A stretch of DNA of 64,000 nucleotides from Terrisporobacter othiniensis (GTDB lineage Bacteria > Bacillota > Clostridia > Peptostreptococcales > Peptostreptococcaceae): NCBI RefSeq assembly GCF_000808015.1, contig NZ_JWHR01000109.1, positions 92,582 through 156,581 of the forward strand, read 5' to 3'. The translations under genes were made by a program, and so were the position numbers. Positions 50,875 to 60,933 of this stretch are shown one piece after another. Within the stretch, counting starts at the first letter, position 1, and each line of letters opens with the position of its first letter. The notes under the pieces are model-generated. The model was not told where the DNA came from. It ran no database searches and saw only the letters and a program-made list of their open reading frames with translations.

Positions 50875-51870
50875 GTGAGTATAATAAAAGCAATTTTACT
50901 TTTAGGTGGATTAGGATTAATATTCGGAGCAATACTAGCCTATGCATCTAAAAAATTCGCCGTTGAAGTAGATGAAAAAGAAGAAAAAATACTTGCAGTA
51001 CTTCCTGGAGCAAACTGCGGTGGTTGTGGATTCCCAGGATGTGGAGGATTAGCAGCTGCAATAGCAAAAGGAGATGCGCCAGTTAATGGATGTCCAGTTG
51101 GTGGAGCAGATGTAGCTGCCAAAGTTGGAGAAATAATGGGTGTAGCGGCAGATAGTGGAGAAAGAATGGTAGCAGCAGTAAAATGTAGTGGTACATGTGA
51201 CAAAGCAAAAGATAAATATGAACATCAAGGTTTAAAAGATTGTAGAGCGGCAGCAGCTTTAATTGGCGGATCAAAAGCTTGTAGTGCAGGATGTTTAGGA
51301 TTTGGAACATGCGTATCTGTATGTAAATTTGATGCTATTAAAATAGAAAATGGTGTAGCAGTAGTAGATGAAGAAAAATGTGTAAATTGTGGGAAATGTA
51401 AAGAAGTATGTCCAAAAGCTTTAATAGTAGAAAAACCAGCTAGTAAAGAAGTATTTGTAAAATGTAATAGCCATGACTTTGGTAAAGCAGTAAAAATAAA
51501 CTGTTCGGCAGGTTGTATCGGATGTGGCGCTTGTGCAAAAGTTTGTCCAGTTGATGCTATAACTTTAGATAACAAGCTTGCAGTAGTAAATCAAGAAAAG
51601 TGTATAGGGTGTAAAGTTTGTGTGGAAAAATGTCCAACAAAGGTTATATCAGGTGATGTTAGCGACAGAAGAAAAGTTACTATAGATGAAGAAAAGTGTA
51701 TAGGATGTACTGCTTGTGCAAGACAATGTAAGTTCGGTGCAATAGAAGGTGAAAAGAAACAACCACATAAAATTGATCAAGATAAATGTAAGGGCTGTCA
51801 CTTATGTTTACCGAAATGTAAAAAAGGTGCAATGAGTTTAGTTGATGAAGAAGTTAAAGCAACAAACTAG
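50875..51870 (+). CDS. rnfB: Rnf complex subunit RnfB
   Basis: Ferredoxin-accepting subunit. The 331 residues start with one membrane helix (ILLLGGLGLIFGAILAYA), then a 4Fe-4S domain (CGGCGFPGCGG), then several ferredoxin-type clusters (CVNCGKCKEVCP, CIGCGACAKVCP, CIGCKVCVEKCP, CIGCTACARQC, CKGCHLCLPKC). This is a many-cluster clostridial RnfB. The start is GTG with AGGGGGGTGA upstream. It is the last gene of the operon, followed by a terminator. Confidence 0.96.
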   Translation: MSIIKAILLLGGLGLIFGAILAYASKKFAVEVDEKEEKILAVLPGANCGGCGFPGCGGLAAAIAKGDAPVNGCPVGGADVAAKVGEIMGVAADSGERMVAAVKCSGTCDKAKDKYEHQGLKDCRAAAALIGGSKACSAGCLGFGTCVSVCKFDAIKIENGVAVVDEEKCVNCGKCKEVCPKALIVEKPASKEVFVKCNSHDFGKAVKINCSAGCIGCGACAKVCPVDAITLDNKLAVVNQEKCIGCKVCVEKCPTKVISGDVSDRRKVTIDEEKCIGCTACARQCKFGAIEGEKKQPHKIDQDKCKGCHLCLPKCKKGAMSLVDEEVKATN

Positions 51871-51919
51871 TTAAACATGCAATATAAAATAGATATTAAA
51901 ATAATCTAAATATGGTTAG

Positions 51920-51956
51920 AATAAAGGTATGGAAATAATCCATACCTTTATTTTTA
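51920..51956 (+). terminator. Terminator of the rnf operon
   Basis: AATAAAGGTATGGA (51920-51933) pairs perfectly with TCCATACCTTTATT (51939-51952), followed by TTTATT. Confidence 0.88.
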
Positions 51957-52039
51957 TTCAAAATCAAACCATAAAAGCTTTAGAATTATTTAAAAGAAAA
52001 ATTCTAAATATAACAATTATGTAATTAAAAGACTCGACA

Positions 52040-52066
52040 TTAACATTGAAATTTTTACAATATAAT
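52040..52066 (+). promoter_or_regulatory. Candidate promoter of the maf-radC-mre cluster
   Basis: TATAAT at 52061-52066 lies 48 bp before the maf start codon. TTAACA (52040-52045) is 15 bp upstream, slightly short for a -35. Confidence 0.4.
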
Positions 52067-52113
52067 GATAAACTTAATTAGTACAAAAATAAAGTACGAG
52101 GTGAGGTGAGATA

Positions 52114-52719
52114 ATGGATATAATATTAGCATCGAAATCACCTAGAAGAAGAGAAATCTTAGAAAATACTAAGGTGAGATTTTCCGTAAAAGAAAGTCAA
52201 ATTGATGAAATAATCAAAGTAAATGAATCACCAAAAGAAACAGTAATGAGGCTCGCATACGAAAAAGCATTAGAGGTAGCAAATAGTAATAAGGACTCAC
52301 TAGTAATTGGTGCAGATACAATTGTTGTCATAAATGAACAAATTTTAGGAAAACCTAAAAATGAAGAAGAGGCATATAATATGATTAAATTATTGTCGGG
52401 AAAAACTCATTATGTAATTACTGGTTTCGCTTTGATAAATTTAAGTTTAAACAAGAAAGTTATTGATTGTGAGGTTAGTCAAGTAACTTTTAAAGAATTA
52501 TCCGAAGAATGTATAAAAGATTATATAAATACAAAAGAGTCTTTAGATAAAGCTGGAGCTTATGGAATACAAGGGTATGGAGGATTATTAGTTAAAAATA
52601 TTCAAGGTGATTATTTTAATATAGTAGGACTTCCAATATCAAAAATAAGTGACTGCTTAAAGGACCACTTTAAAATAAATCTTTTTACGGAGGGTGATTT
52701 ATCTGAAAAAGTCTTCTAA
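52114..52719 (+). CDS. maf: Maf nucleoside triphosphate pyrophosphatase
   Basis: House-cleaning NTP pyrophosphatase that hydrolyses dTTP/UTP or modified nucleotides to monophosphates. Overexpression of family members blocks septation in Bacillus. The 201-residue protein shows ILASKSPRRREIL (4-16), VIGADTIVVIN and KSGAYGIQG-type KAGAYGIQGYGG. The start ATG follows GAGGTGAG. It overlaps radC and begins the cell-shape gene run. Confidence 0.95.
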   Translation: MDIILASKSPRRREILENTKVRFSVKESQIDEIIKVNESPKETVMRLAYEKALEVANSNKDSLVIGADTIVVINEQILGKPKNEEEAYNMIKLLSGKTHYVITGFALINLSLNKKVIDCEVSQVTFKELSEECIKDYINTKESLDKAGAYGIQGYGGLLVKNIQGDYFNIVGLPISKISDCLKDHFKINLFTEGDLSEKVF

Positions 52720-53398
52720 TTCATTAATGACAATTAGAGATATGACATTAGAAGAAAGACCAAGAGAGAAAATGATTCTAAATGGAGTAGGTTGTTTATC
52801 TGATGCAGAATTGTTAGCGATACTTATAAGAACTGGGACCAAAGAATTAAATGCAGTTCAACTAGGTCAAGCTATAATAGATAAAGCTGATAATATTAGA
52901 TATTTACAAGACTTAACTTTTGAAGAATTAAAAAGTATTAATGGTATAGGTCAAACTAAAGCACTTCAAATCAAGGCAGCTTTAGAATTATCCAATAGGA
53001 TAGCATCTTATAAGCCATTAAAATACAAAATCAAAAATCCTTGGGATATATATAAATACTATATGGAGAGTTTAAGATATCAATATAAAGAAATTTTTAA
53101 GGTAGTTCTTTTAAATACAAAAAATGAAGTAATAACTGATGTGGACATTTCTATAGGAACATTAAATTCATCCCTCGTTCATCCTAGAGAAGTTTTTAGG
53201 GAGGCTATAAGAAGAAGTAGTAATAAAATTATTTTGCTACATAACCATCCCTCTGGAAATGCAGAACCTTCAAAAGAGGACAAAAATATAACGAATAGGT
53301 TGAAAGATTGTGGTGAGCTTGTGGGTATAGAAGTTATAGACCATATTATAATAGGGGACGGAGTTTATTTTAGTTTTAAAGAGAATATGTTAATTTAA
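52694..53398 (+). CDS. radC: RadC family protein (JAB/MPN-type)
   Basis: A cytosolic protein of about 225-234 residues, long linked to DNA repair, although the E. coli role has been disputed. It has an N-terminal helix-hairpin-helix region (INGIGQTKALQIKAA) and a C-terminal JAMM-like metal site (LLHNHPSGNAEPSKED). The start is uncertain. GTG 52694 directly abuts the GGAGG, whereas CTG 52703 is well spaced from it and ATG 52727 has no site. Its 5' end overlaps maf. Confidence 0.92.
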   Translation: MIYLKKSSNSLMTIRDMTLEERPREKMILNGVGCLSDAELLAILIRTGTKELNAVQLGQAIIDKADNIRYLQDLTFEELKSINGIGQTKALQIKAALELSNRIASYKPLKYKIKNPWDIYKYYMESLRYQYKEIFKVVLLNTKNEVITDVDISIGTLNSSLVHPREVFREAIRRSSNKIILLHNHPSGNAEPSKEDKNITNRLKDCGELVGIEVIDHIIIGDGVYFSFKENMLI

Positions 53399-53421
53399 TA
53401 AGAATAAAGTAAGGAAGGTGT

Positions 53422-54495
53422 ATGAAAATGACTAAAGAAAAAAAGGAAAAAAAAGGTTTTAAATCTTTATTTGGATTTGGAAAAATGACTAAAGATATGG
53501 GTATCGATTTAGGTACTGCAAATACATTAGTTTATATAAAAGGACAAGGAATAGTAGTAAGAGAACCATCTGTTGTTGCTATAAGAGATGACAGTAAGGC
53601 AGTTTTAGCAGTTGGTGAAGAAGCAAAAAGAATGATAGGTAGAACACCAGGAAATATAGTAGCTATAAGACCGATGAAAGATGGAGTTATAGCTGATTTT
53701 GATGTTACTCAATCAATGTTAAGCTACTTTATACAAAAAGCTGCAGCTAAAAAAGGTGTAGTATCTCCAAGAATAGCTATATGTGTACCTTTTGGTGTAA
53801 CGGAAGTTGAAAAAAGAGCAATAGAAGAAGCTGCAAGACAAGCTGGAGCAAAAGATGCATTCTTAATAGAAGAACCAATGGCAGCTGCAATCGGAGCTGG
53901 ACTTAGAATAGAAGAACCAGAAGGAAATATGGTAGTAGATATCGGTGGTGGGACTTCAGAAATTGCTATAATATCACTTGGAGGTATAGTTACTGCTAAA
54001 TCAATAAGACTTGGTGGAGACGAATTAGATGAAGCTATAGTTAGCTACGTTAAAAAAGAATATAGCTTAATGATAGGTGAGAGAACTGCCGAGGATGTAA
54101 AAATTAGAATAGGTTCTGCGTACAAAGAAGGCGAAGAAGTTGAAATGGAAATAAGAGGTAGAGATTTAATATCAGGACTTCCAAAAACTATGCAAATATC
54201 TTCATCAGAAGTAAGAGACGCTTTAAGAGAACCAGTTAATTCTATAGTAGATGGAATCAAATCAACATTAGAAAAGACTCCACCAGAGTTAGCTTCAGAC
54301 ATTATGGAAAACGGAATAATGTTAACTGGAGGAGGAGCTCTACTTAAAGGACTTGACAAATTAGTTAAAGAAGAAACTGGAATGCCAGTTAAAATAGCAG
54401 AAAATCCATTAGATTGTGTTGCTATAGGTACAGGTAAGTCAGTTGAAGATGTAGAAATATTTGAAAAAGTATTAATGATGAATAATAAAAAGTAA
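53422..54495 (+). CDS. mreB: Rod shape-determining actin MreB
   Basis: Actin-like ATPase that forms membrane-bound filaments and guides elongation-specific wall synthesis. The 357-residue protein has [15 protein letters not shown], the phosphate loops [14 protein letters not shown], and [12 protein letters not shown] Lys-rich N-terminal extension of about 20 residues precedes the usual start. ATG 53422 follows AAGGAAGGTG; an ATG two codons later is also possible. mreC follows 8-17 nt downstream. Confidence 0.97.
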   Translation: MKMTKEKKEKKGFKSLFGFGKMTKDMGIDLGTANTLVYIKGQGIVVREPSVVAIRDDSKAVLAVGEEAKRMIGRTPGNIVAIRPMKDGVIADFDVTQSMLSYFIQKAAAKKGVVSPRIAICVPFGVTEVEKRAIEEAARQAGAKDAFLIEEPMAAAIGAGLRIEEPEGNMVVDIGGGTSEIAIISLGGIVTAKSIRLGGDELDEAIVSYVKKEYSLMIGERTAEDVKIRIGSAYKEGEEVEMEIRGRDLISGLPKTMQISSSEVRDALREPVNSIVDGIKSTLEKTPPELASDIMENGIMLTGGGALLKGLDKLVKEETGMPVKIAENPLDCVAIGTGKSVEDVEIFEKVLMMNNKK

Positions 54496-54512
54496 TGAAG
54501 TAGGTGCTGACC

Positions 54513-55400
54513 TTGAAGTTTGAAAATAATAATAAAAACAAGAAAAAGGTTAATTTTAAAGTGATAGCAACAGGTGTAGTTGCTATCACTTTAATTGGAA
54601 TTGTAGGCATGTCTATTGGAAGAAGTGGAGGAAGCAACCCTCTAGGAGCCAATGTAGGAATGACTGCAATATCTACCATAGGAAGTAGTATTAACAGTGG
54701 ATTTACCTTTATAAAAAGTGGATTTGAAAATGTGATAAATTTCCAAAAAAATGCTAAAAAAGCCGAGAGTTTAGAAAAAGAAAATAGCAGATTACAACAG
54801 GAAGTAATTGATCTACAAAATAAATTGGATGACGTTCAATCACTGCAAAGCTTAAAAGCAGCATTAAACTTTGTTGATGAAAAATATGTTGCTAAAACTT
54901 TATCAGCAAAAGTAGTTAGTAAAAATGACGGGAATTGGTATTCAAGCTTTGTTGTGTCTGCTGGAAGTAAAGATGGTGTGAAAAAGGACAGTTTAGTCAT
55001 GAATGGTAATGGACTAGTAGGTATAGTATATGAAGTGTCTGAAAACTATTGCAAAGTTATTTCCTTATTAGACACAAAATCATCAGTAAGTTTTAAGTTA
55101 GCAAAGAATTCTGAATTTAAGGGTATTATTACGTATGGTGAAAATATAGACGAAAAAGCAGACTATAGAGATAGTGGGTTATTACAAGGATACATGTTTG
55201 ACTCTAACTATGATGTATTACCAGGTGATGTGGTTACAACATCAGGCCTTGGACTATTCCCAGAGGGAATTGTTATAGGAAAAGTAGGAAAAGTAATAGA
55301 GGACAAAAATAACTCATTAAAATATGTAATAGTAAAACCAAATGTTGATTTCAAAAATATAGACGATGTTGTAATCGTTGAACCAAGAAATATAAACTAA
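54513..55400 (+). CDS. mreC: Rod shape-determining protein MreC
   Basis: A bitopic membrane protein of about 295 residues that links MreB to the PBP2/RodA machinery. It has a basic N-terminus, one membrane helix (about 18-34, VIATGVVAITLIGIVGMSI), a coiled coil (about 80-120, LEKENSRLQQEVIDLQNKL) and a beta-barrel C-terminal part (GNGLVGIVYEVSENYCKV, VTTSGLGLFPEGIVIGKV). Start TTG 54513 is preferred, with AGGTG 6 nt upstream. GTG 54504 is an alternative. Confidence 0.93.
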   Translation: MKFENNNKNKKKVNFKVIATGVVAITLIGIVGMSIGRSGGSNPLGANVGMTAISTIGSSINSGFTFIKSGFENVINFQKNAKKAESLEKENSRLQQEVIDLQNKLDDVQSLQSLKAALNFVDEKYVAKTLSAKVVSKNDGNWYSSFVVSAGSKDGVKKDSLVMNGNGLVGIVYEVSENYCKVISLLDTKSSVSFKLAKNSEFKGIITYGENIDEKADYRDSGLLQGYMFDSNYDVLPGDVVTTSGLGLFPEGIVIGKVGKVIEDKNNSLKYVIVKPNVDFKNIDDVVIVEPRNIN

Positions 55401-55414
55401 AGGGGATATCAACA

Positions 55415-55903
55415 ATGAAAAAAGTTTACCTTTGTCTTTTGGGAATAGCTATACTGATATTAGAAAATAGTATAACTAATTATATAACTATATTTGGAGT
55501 AACAATAGATTTTCTTTTGATATTTTTAACGATTATATCTTTGTACCTAGATGACCTAGAAAGTAGTATTATAGGGGCAGTATTAGGATTATTAAAAGAT
55601 ATAAGCGTAGGTGGAATATTTGGAGTAAATGCTCTAATTTACTTTTTGATATGCTATATAATTAGTTATTCAAGAAAAAAAATATACAAAGAAAGTAAGG
55701 TTACTATATTTACATTAATTTTAGCAACAACTATATTTAGTTCTGTGTTAAATATATTAGCATCTATTGTTGTTTATAGTAGTTTTACTGCTGTAAGATT
55801 GATGATAAGAGGTATAGTAATATTACCAATTTTAAATAGTATAATGGCCTTAATCTTATATAAGGCTTTTGATAAATCAATATTAAAACTTAAAGAAGAT
55901 TAG
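55415..55903 (+). CDS. mreD: Rod shape-determining protein MreD
   Basis: A 162-residue integral membrane protein with about five to six helices, the third partner of the MreBCD complex. The pattern LENSITNYITIFGVTIDFLL and GLLKDISVGGIFGVNALIYF is typical. It lies between mreC and the PBP2 gene, with short gaps of 14 and 11 nt, so the genes are co-transcribed. The start ATG has a moderate AGGGGAT upstream. Confidence 0.92.
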   Translation: MKKVYLCLLGIAILILENSITNYITIFGVTIDFLLIFLTIISLYLDDLESSIIGAVLGLLKDISVGGIFGVNALIYFLICYIISYSRKKIYKESKVTIFTLILATTIFSSVLNILASIVVYSSFTAVRLMIRGIVILPILNSIMALILYKAFDKSILKLKED

Positions 55904-55914
55904 TTGGTGATTTA

Positions 55915-58900
55915 ATGGATGAAAAGAAAATTAATGATAGATGTAGGATAATAAAAAATGTATTTCTTTTTGCCTTTTTAGCTATAATAATTAAAATTTT
56001 ATATATGAATATAATAAAATATGATTATTATACAAGTTTAGCCGATAATAAAACATATAAAGAAGTTACTATAAAAGCGGCTAGGGGGGAAATTAGAGAT
56101 AGATATGGAAGATTACTGGCTGGAAATGAAAATCAGTTTACTGTTCAAGTATCAATAAATGAATTAACAAAAAATGATACAAAAGAAGATAAGTCACAAG
56201 GAAATAATATTTCACTAAAGCTGATTAATTTACTAGAAAAAAATAAAGAAAAGTATATAGATGAGTTCCCAATAGTAATAGAAAATGGAAAATATTATTA
56301 TACCTATGATGAAAATATAAAAAAATATAAAACTGACAATAACATTCCACAAGATTTAAATGCTAAAGAATCATTTTATTATTTAGTAGATAAATTAATA
56401 TCAGAAGGAAAATTATCAGAAGATGATAGAAACTTAAAACCGGCTGAGTTACAAAAAAAGGTTAATGAAGCTGGATACTATCCACCAATACTTGTATCAA
56501 AATGGACATTTACAGAAGATAGGGAAAAAAATGACTGGCTTGAAGGATATAAAGTAGATAAATGGATGAAAGAAAATAAAATAAAATCTAATAAAGCTGA
56601 TGCCCAGTTAGCTTTTAAAGCAATAAGAGACTATTACTTGATAGATTCAAGTTTAAGTGATGAAGAGGCTAGAAAAATACTTATAGTGAGAGATCTTATC
56701 AAGTCTCAAGGTTATACAAAATATAAACCAGTAACAATAGCAAAAGATATAAGTGAAACTACAATAGCAACTATAAAGGAGATGGCACTTGAACTTCCGG
56801 GAATATCTGTATCTAATGAACCAGTTAGAACATATCCTAACGGAAAACTAGCATCTCATATTCTTGGATATTTAGGTAAAATACCTTCGACTCAAGAAAA
56901 ACAATACCTAGAGAACACAGAAGAAAAATATTCTAAAGATGATATAGTAGGACTTTATGGAGTTGAAAAAACTCAAGAAAGTAAATTACATGGAACGGAT
57001 GGATATAAAAAAGTTAAAGTTGATGCCGTAGGTAATATAACAGAAAATTTAGAGGTAACTGAGCCTATTTCAGGAGATACAGTATATCTTACATTAGATA
57101 AAGACCTGCAAGAAGTGACAGAAAGTGCACTGGAGAGAGCTATAAAGGCTGCTCGTGAAGGTGGAGTTTATGAAAGTAATTATGGTAATGTAGCTGTATC
57201 AGGTGGATCAGCGAATGCAAAATCTGGGGCGGCCATAGTGGTAGATGTAAATAGTGGTGAAGTTTTGGCTTCAGCATCTTATCCTTCTTATGATCCAAAC
57301 TTATTTGTATCAGGCATATCATCAAAGGATTATAGTAATTTACAACCTGAAAATACAAATGACTTACTTGCACCATCACCACTGTTAAACTTAGTTACAC
57401 AAGGTGTGTTCCAACCTGGTTCAACATTTAAAATGATTACAGGTATGGCGGCGTTAGAACATGGTTTAAACCCAGAATATAGTATAAATGACCCAGGTGT
57501 AATTTGGATGGGTTCTGGTTCATCGAAGAAATCTTATGGTGATGCCGTATGGAATAAAAGTAGATCTAACCATGGAATTACAAACCTTTATAAAGCATTG
57601 CAAGAATCTTGTAATATTTACTTCTACACTATAGGTACAGGCGAAAATAGAGTAGGTGGAGCGGATCCTAATGCTAAAATAGGGCCTGACGAAGTAATGG
57701 AATATGCTGAGTTATTTGGGTTAGGTGACTATACTGGATTAATTGAAGATTTAGGTAGTGAAAGCAAAGGTAAGGTACCTAGTGAAGAAGCTAAAATTGA
57801 ATCTACAAAATCAATGTTAAAAACATATTTAAATAAAGTTATGAAAAATAGTTTTACTGATATAACTAAGGATAAAAATCCTGAAGAATTTTCGGCTAGA
57901 ATTCAGCAGATTGCAAACTGGTGTGAAGAAGAAACTACGCCAGGTAAAGCTGAAGTGTTGAAGCGACTAGAAAAGCTAAAAGTAAAAGAAGACGATTTAG
58001 AAACTTTGGCTGATCAAATAGTATATACTTACTTAAACTTTTCTAAATGGACAGTATCAGATGCATTTAACTTAGCTATTGGACAAGGAGAAAATGCTTA
58101 TACTCCAGCGCAAATAGTTAGGTATACTTCAGCAATAGCAAATGGAGGGATTTTAAATCAACTTTATGTTGTTCAAAAATCCATATCATCTGACTATAGT
58201 AAAGTAGATGTAAAAGAAACTGAATCCGAAAAAATAGACTTTAAAGATGATGATAATTTAAAAGATATAATTATAGGTATGAAAAGAGTTGTTACCGAAG
58301 GTACAGGTAAAAAAGTGTTAGGAGACTTAAGTGTACCTGTGGCAGCTAAGACTGGTACGGCACAAAAGAGTACAAAAATACCAACAAAAAATGAATACGA
58401 ATATTTAATGAGTCATTTATCGTCATACAATGTAGATAAAAATGAGGTATTAAATGTATATCATAAATTAAGAGCAGAAAGAGAAGAAGAATTAACTAAA
58501 GCTAGAATTGCTGAAATTAAAGAACAATTAGCAAGCAAAGATATTGATGATGAAACTAAGGCAGAGCTAGAACAAGAGTTAAAGGATGGTGTTTCTGAGA
58601 AATTACCTGATAATGATGATAGAATAAATGCAGCTTACTTAAGAAGAGCAATAAAAGAGCTTAATCACAAAATAACGGATGAAGATATAGATGCATTTAA
58701 AGAAACATATGGAGATTTTGCATGGGCAGTTTCTTTCGCACCAGCAGATGATCCAGAAATAGCAATATGTGTTATGATACCACAAGGTAATTCAAGTACT
58801 TATGCTCTTTTACCAATGAAAGACATCATAGGACAATATATGGGACTGAGTGGTAAATCTTCTAATGATACAAAGAATGATACAACAGGCAATGCAGATA

Positions 58901-58962
58901 AAGAAGATGACAATAATTCAGAAGAAGATAGCATAAATTTTTCGACACAATTGAAAAAATAA
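55915..58962 (+). CDS. mrdA: Elongation-specific penicillin-binding protein 2 (class B), enlarged
   Basis: Monofunctional DD-transpeptidase that cross-links peptidoglycan during elongation with RodA. The 1015 residues exceed the usual 600-720. It has one N-terminal helix (about 14-33), a pedestal with RGEIRDRYGR, and a transpeptidase domain with S503-TFK506, S565-C-N567 and K812-TG. Two helical, charged insertions explain part of the extra length: about 622-712 (between SCN and GQGENAYTPAQ) and about 820-930 (after KTGTAQKS). A third lies in the pedestal. The C-terminus is Asp/Asn/Ser-rich. The start ATG follows GGTGAT. Confidence 0.93.
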   Translation: MDEKKINDRCRIIKNVFLFAFLAIIIKILYMNIIKYDYYTSLADNKTYKEVTIKAARGEIRDRYGRLLAGNENQFTVQVSINELTKNDTKEDKSQGNNISLKLINLLEKNKEKYIDEFPIVIENGKYYYTYDENIKKYKTDNNIPQDLNAKESFYYLVDKLISEGKLSEDDRNLKPAELQKKVNEAGYYPPILVSKWTFTEDREKNDWLEGYKVDKWMKENKIKSNKADAQLAFKAIRDYYLIDSSLSDEEARKILIVRDLIKSQGYTKYKPVTIAKDISETTIATIKEMALELPGISVSNEPVRTYPNGKLASHILGYLGKIPSTQEKQYLENTEEKYSKDDIVGLYGVEKTQESKLHGTDGYKKVKVDAVGNITENLEVTEPISGDTVYLTLDKDLQEVTESALERAIKAAREGGVYESNYGNVAVSGGSANAKSGAAIVVDVNSGEVLASASYPSYDPNLFVSGISSKDYSNLQPENTNDLLAPSPLLNLVTQGVFQPGSTFKMITGMAALEHGLNPEYSINDPGVIWMGSGSSKKSYGDAVWNKSRSNHGITNLYKALQESCNIYFYTIGTGENRVGGADPNAKIGPDEVMEYAELFGLGDYTGLIEDLGSESKGKVPSEEAKIESTKSMLKTYLNKVMKNSFTDITKDKNPEEFSARIQQIANWCEEETTPGKAEVLKRLEKLKVKEDDLETLADQIVYTYLNFSKWTVSDAFNLAIGQGENAYTPAQIVRYTSAIANGGILNQLYVVQKSISSDYSKVDVKETESEKIDFKDDDNLKDIIIGMKRVVTEGTGKKVLGDLSVPVAAKTGTAQKSTKIPTKNEYEYLMSHLSSYNVDKNEVLNVYHKLRAEREEELTKARIAEIKEQLASKDIDDETKAELEQELKDGVSEKLPDNDDRINAAYLRRAIKELNHKITDEDIDAFKETYGDFAWAVSFAPADDPEIAICVMIPQGNSSTYALLPMKDIIGQYMGLSGKSSNDTKNDTTGNADKEDDNNSEEDSINFSTQLKK

Positions 58963-59024
58963 AAGGTGATTAAGATATTTATGAAGAATATAATAAATAA
59001 ATTAATATCACTCTGGAGGTTGTT

Positions 59025-59735
59025 ATGTCTTTAAGGAAATATTCCACAGAAGAGCTTATAGAGTTTAAAGGAAATAAAAAAGGGCTTATTATTAATATTA
59101 AAAAAGTAGCACCCTTTGAACAAGTTAAACAAAGTATAGTAGATAGATTAGAAGAAAATGTTGGTTTTTTTAATGGTGCAAAAATATATCAAATTAATTC
59201 TGATTATCTAAATGATATTCATATGATGATGATTAAAGAATCTATTACATCAAGATTTGATATAGAATTTGTTGAAGACGAAAATAAAGAAACTTACATT
59301 AATACTTATGAAACAAAGTATGTGGATAGTATGAGATCTGGGGAAAATATAGTCTTTGATGGAGATGTTGTAGTAATGAGTGATATGAACCCTGGTTCAC
59401 AAGTTAGTTCCACTAGAAATGTTGTTATTATGGGAAATATGAATTCTGGAGCTAAAGTAGTTGCTAATGGGAATATTGTAGTAATGGGTGAAGTGCGAGG
59501 TTTTGTTCATGCAGGAGCCAAAGGAAATAATTCGGCTTATGTTATAGCAAATAGTTTATGTCCTAAGATACTGCAAATCGCAGATAATATTGCAGAGGCG
59601 CCAGAGGATGATTATGAAGAATCTAAGGATGATAAAAAAATCATTCCTGAAATAGCCTTTGTGAGTAAAGACAGGATTGTTATTGAAAGCTTTTTACCTA
59701 AAACTTTAAAAAACAAGGAAATATATAGGGGGTAG
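59025..59735 (+). CDS. minC: Septum site-determining protein MinC
   Basis: Inhibitor of FtsZ assembly that keeps septa away from the poles. The 236-residue protein has an N-terminal FtsZ-interacting domain (about 10-100) and a C-terminal beta-helix (about 110-200) with the typical turns SGENIVFDGDVVVMSDMNPG and GNIVVMGEVRGFVHAGA. That domain binds MinD. The start ATG follows TGGAGG. It is followed after 4 nt by minD. Confidence 0.95.
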   Translation: MSLRKYSTEELIEFKGNKKGLIINIKKVAPFEQVKQSIVDRLEENVGFFNGAKIYQINSDYLNDIHMMMIKESITSRFDIEFVEDENKETYINTYETKYVDSMRSGENIVFDGDVVVMSDMNPGSQVSSTRNVVIMGNMNSGAKVVANGNIVVMGEVRGFVHAGAKGNNSAYVIANSLCPKILQIADNIAEAPEDDYEESKDDKKIIPEIAFVSKDRIVIESFLPKTLKNKEIYRG

Positions 59736-59739
59736 TATA

Positions 59740-60537
59740 ATGAGCGAGGTCATAGTTATAACTTCAGGCAAAGGTGGAGTTGGCAAAACAACAACTGTAG
59801 CTAACCTAGGTACAGCACTTAGTTTAGAAAACAAAAGAACAGTTGTGGTAGATGCAGATATCGGACTTAGAAACTTAGATGTGGTTATGGGTCTAGAAAA
59901 CAGAATAGTTTATGATATGGTGGATGTAGTAGAGGGAACATGCAAGTTAAAACAAGCATTGATAAAAGATAAAAGGTTTGAAAATTTATACTTATTACCC
60001 GCTGCACAAACAAGAGATAAAAATGCTGTAACTATAGAGCAAATGTCACAGCTTTGTGAAAAATTAAAAGAAAGTTTTGATTATGTAATAATAGATTGTC
60101 CTGCAGGAATTGAGCAAGGATTTAAAAATGCAATAGCTGGAGCAAATAGAGCTATTGTTGTTACAAATCCTGAAGTATCTGCTGTTAGAGATGCAGATAG
60201 AATAATTGGCTTATTAGAAGCTAATGAAATTAGTGACATTAGATTAATAATTAATAGAATAAGACAAGATATGGTTAAACGCGGAGATATGATGGACAAG
60301 CAAGACATAGTGGAAATATTAGCTATAGACTTAATAGGTATAGTTCCAGACGACGAAAGTATAATCATATCAACAAATAAAGGTGAGCCAGCTATACTTG
60401 ATACAAAGTCAAATGCAGGTAAAGCCTATAAAAATATTGCTCAAAGAATATTAGGTAATAATATCCCAATAATGGAAATTGAGCAAGAAACTAACTTCTT
60501 TGGAAGAATCAAAAAAATGTTTGGCGTAGCTAAATAG
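59740..60537 (+). CDS. minD: Septum site-determining ATPase MinD
   Basis: Membrane-associated ParA-type ATPase that recruits MinC and is displaced by MinE. The 265 residues show the deviant Walker A SGKGGVGKTT (9-18), VVDADIGLRNLDVVMG, VIIDCPAGIEQG and a C-terminal amphipathic helix (FFGRIKKMFG) that targets the membrane. The start ATG follows TAGGGGG. Confidence 0.97.
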   Translation: MSEVIVITSGKGGVGKTTTVANLGTALSLENKRTVVVDADIGLRNLDVVMGLENRIVYDMVDVVEGTCKLKQALIKDKRFENLYLLPAAQTRDKNAVTIEQMSQLCEKLKESFDYVIIDCPAGIEQGFKNAIAGANRAIVVTNPEVSAVRDADRIIGLLEANEISDIRLIINRIRQDMVKRGDMMDKQDIVEILAIDLIGIVPDDESIIISTNKGEPAILDTKSNAGKAYKNIAQRILGNNIPIMEIEQETNFFGRIKKMFGVAK

Positions 60538-60552
60538 AATAGGGGGATATTC

Positions 60553-60837
60553 ATGTTTGATCTTTTTAAAGCTTTTTCAAGTGAAAATAAGACTAGTAAG
60601 AACGTAGCAAAAGAAAGGTTAAAATTAGTTCTTGTACATGACAGAGTAGACTGCTCTCCACAACTTTTAAATATGATTAAAGATGATATATTAAAAGTGA
60701 TTTCTAACTATGCTGATATAGAAGAAGATGGTTTAGAGATAAAAATGTCTAAAACAAGAAGTGAGAACGGAGACAGACCAGTATCTGCCTTAGTTGCAAA
60801 TATACCACTTAAGAATTTAAAAGACAGAAAGATATAA
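60553..60837 (+). CDS. minE: Cell division topological specificity factor MinE
   Basis: A 94-residue partner that stimulates MinD ATPase and gives spatial specificity. Visible are the N-terminal membrane-targeting segment (FDLFKAFSS), the MinD-activating helix (KERLKLVLVHDRVDCSPQLL) and the dimerisation domain. With minCD this makes an oscillating Min system, in contrast to the DivIVA-only type of Bacillus. The start ATG follows AGGGGGA. Confidence 0.95.
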   Translation: MFDLFKAFSSENKTSKNVAKERLKLVLVHDRVDCSPQLLNMIKDDILKVISNYADIEEDGLEIKMSKTRSENGDRPVSALVANIPLKNLKDRKI

Positions 60838-60933
60838 ATTGGTCTTAATAAAGGGGGATATACTTAAGGTATATTCCCTATTTAATTCGTGAGAGCTTAA
60901 TGTTTATTTCTATACTAGAAAGACGGTGACAAA

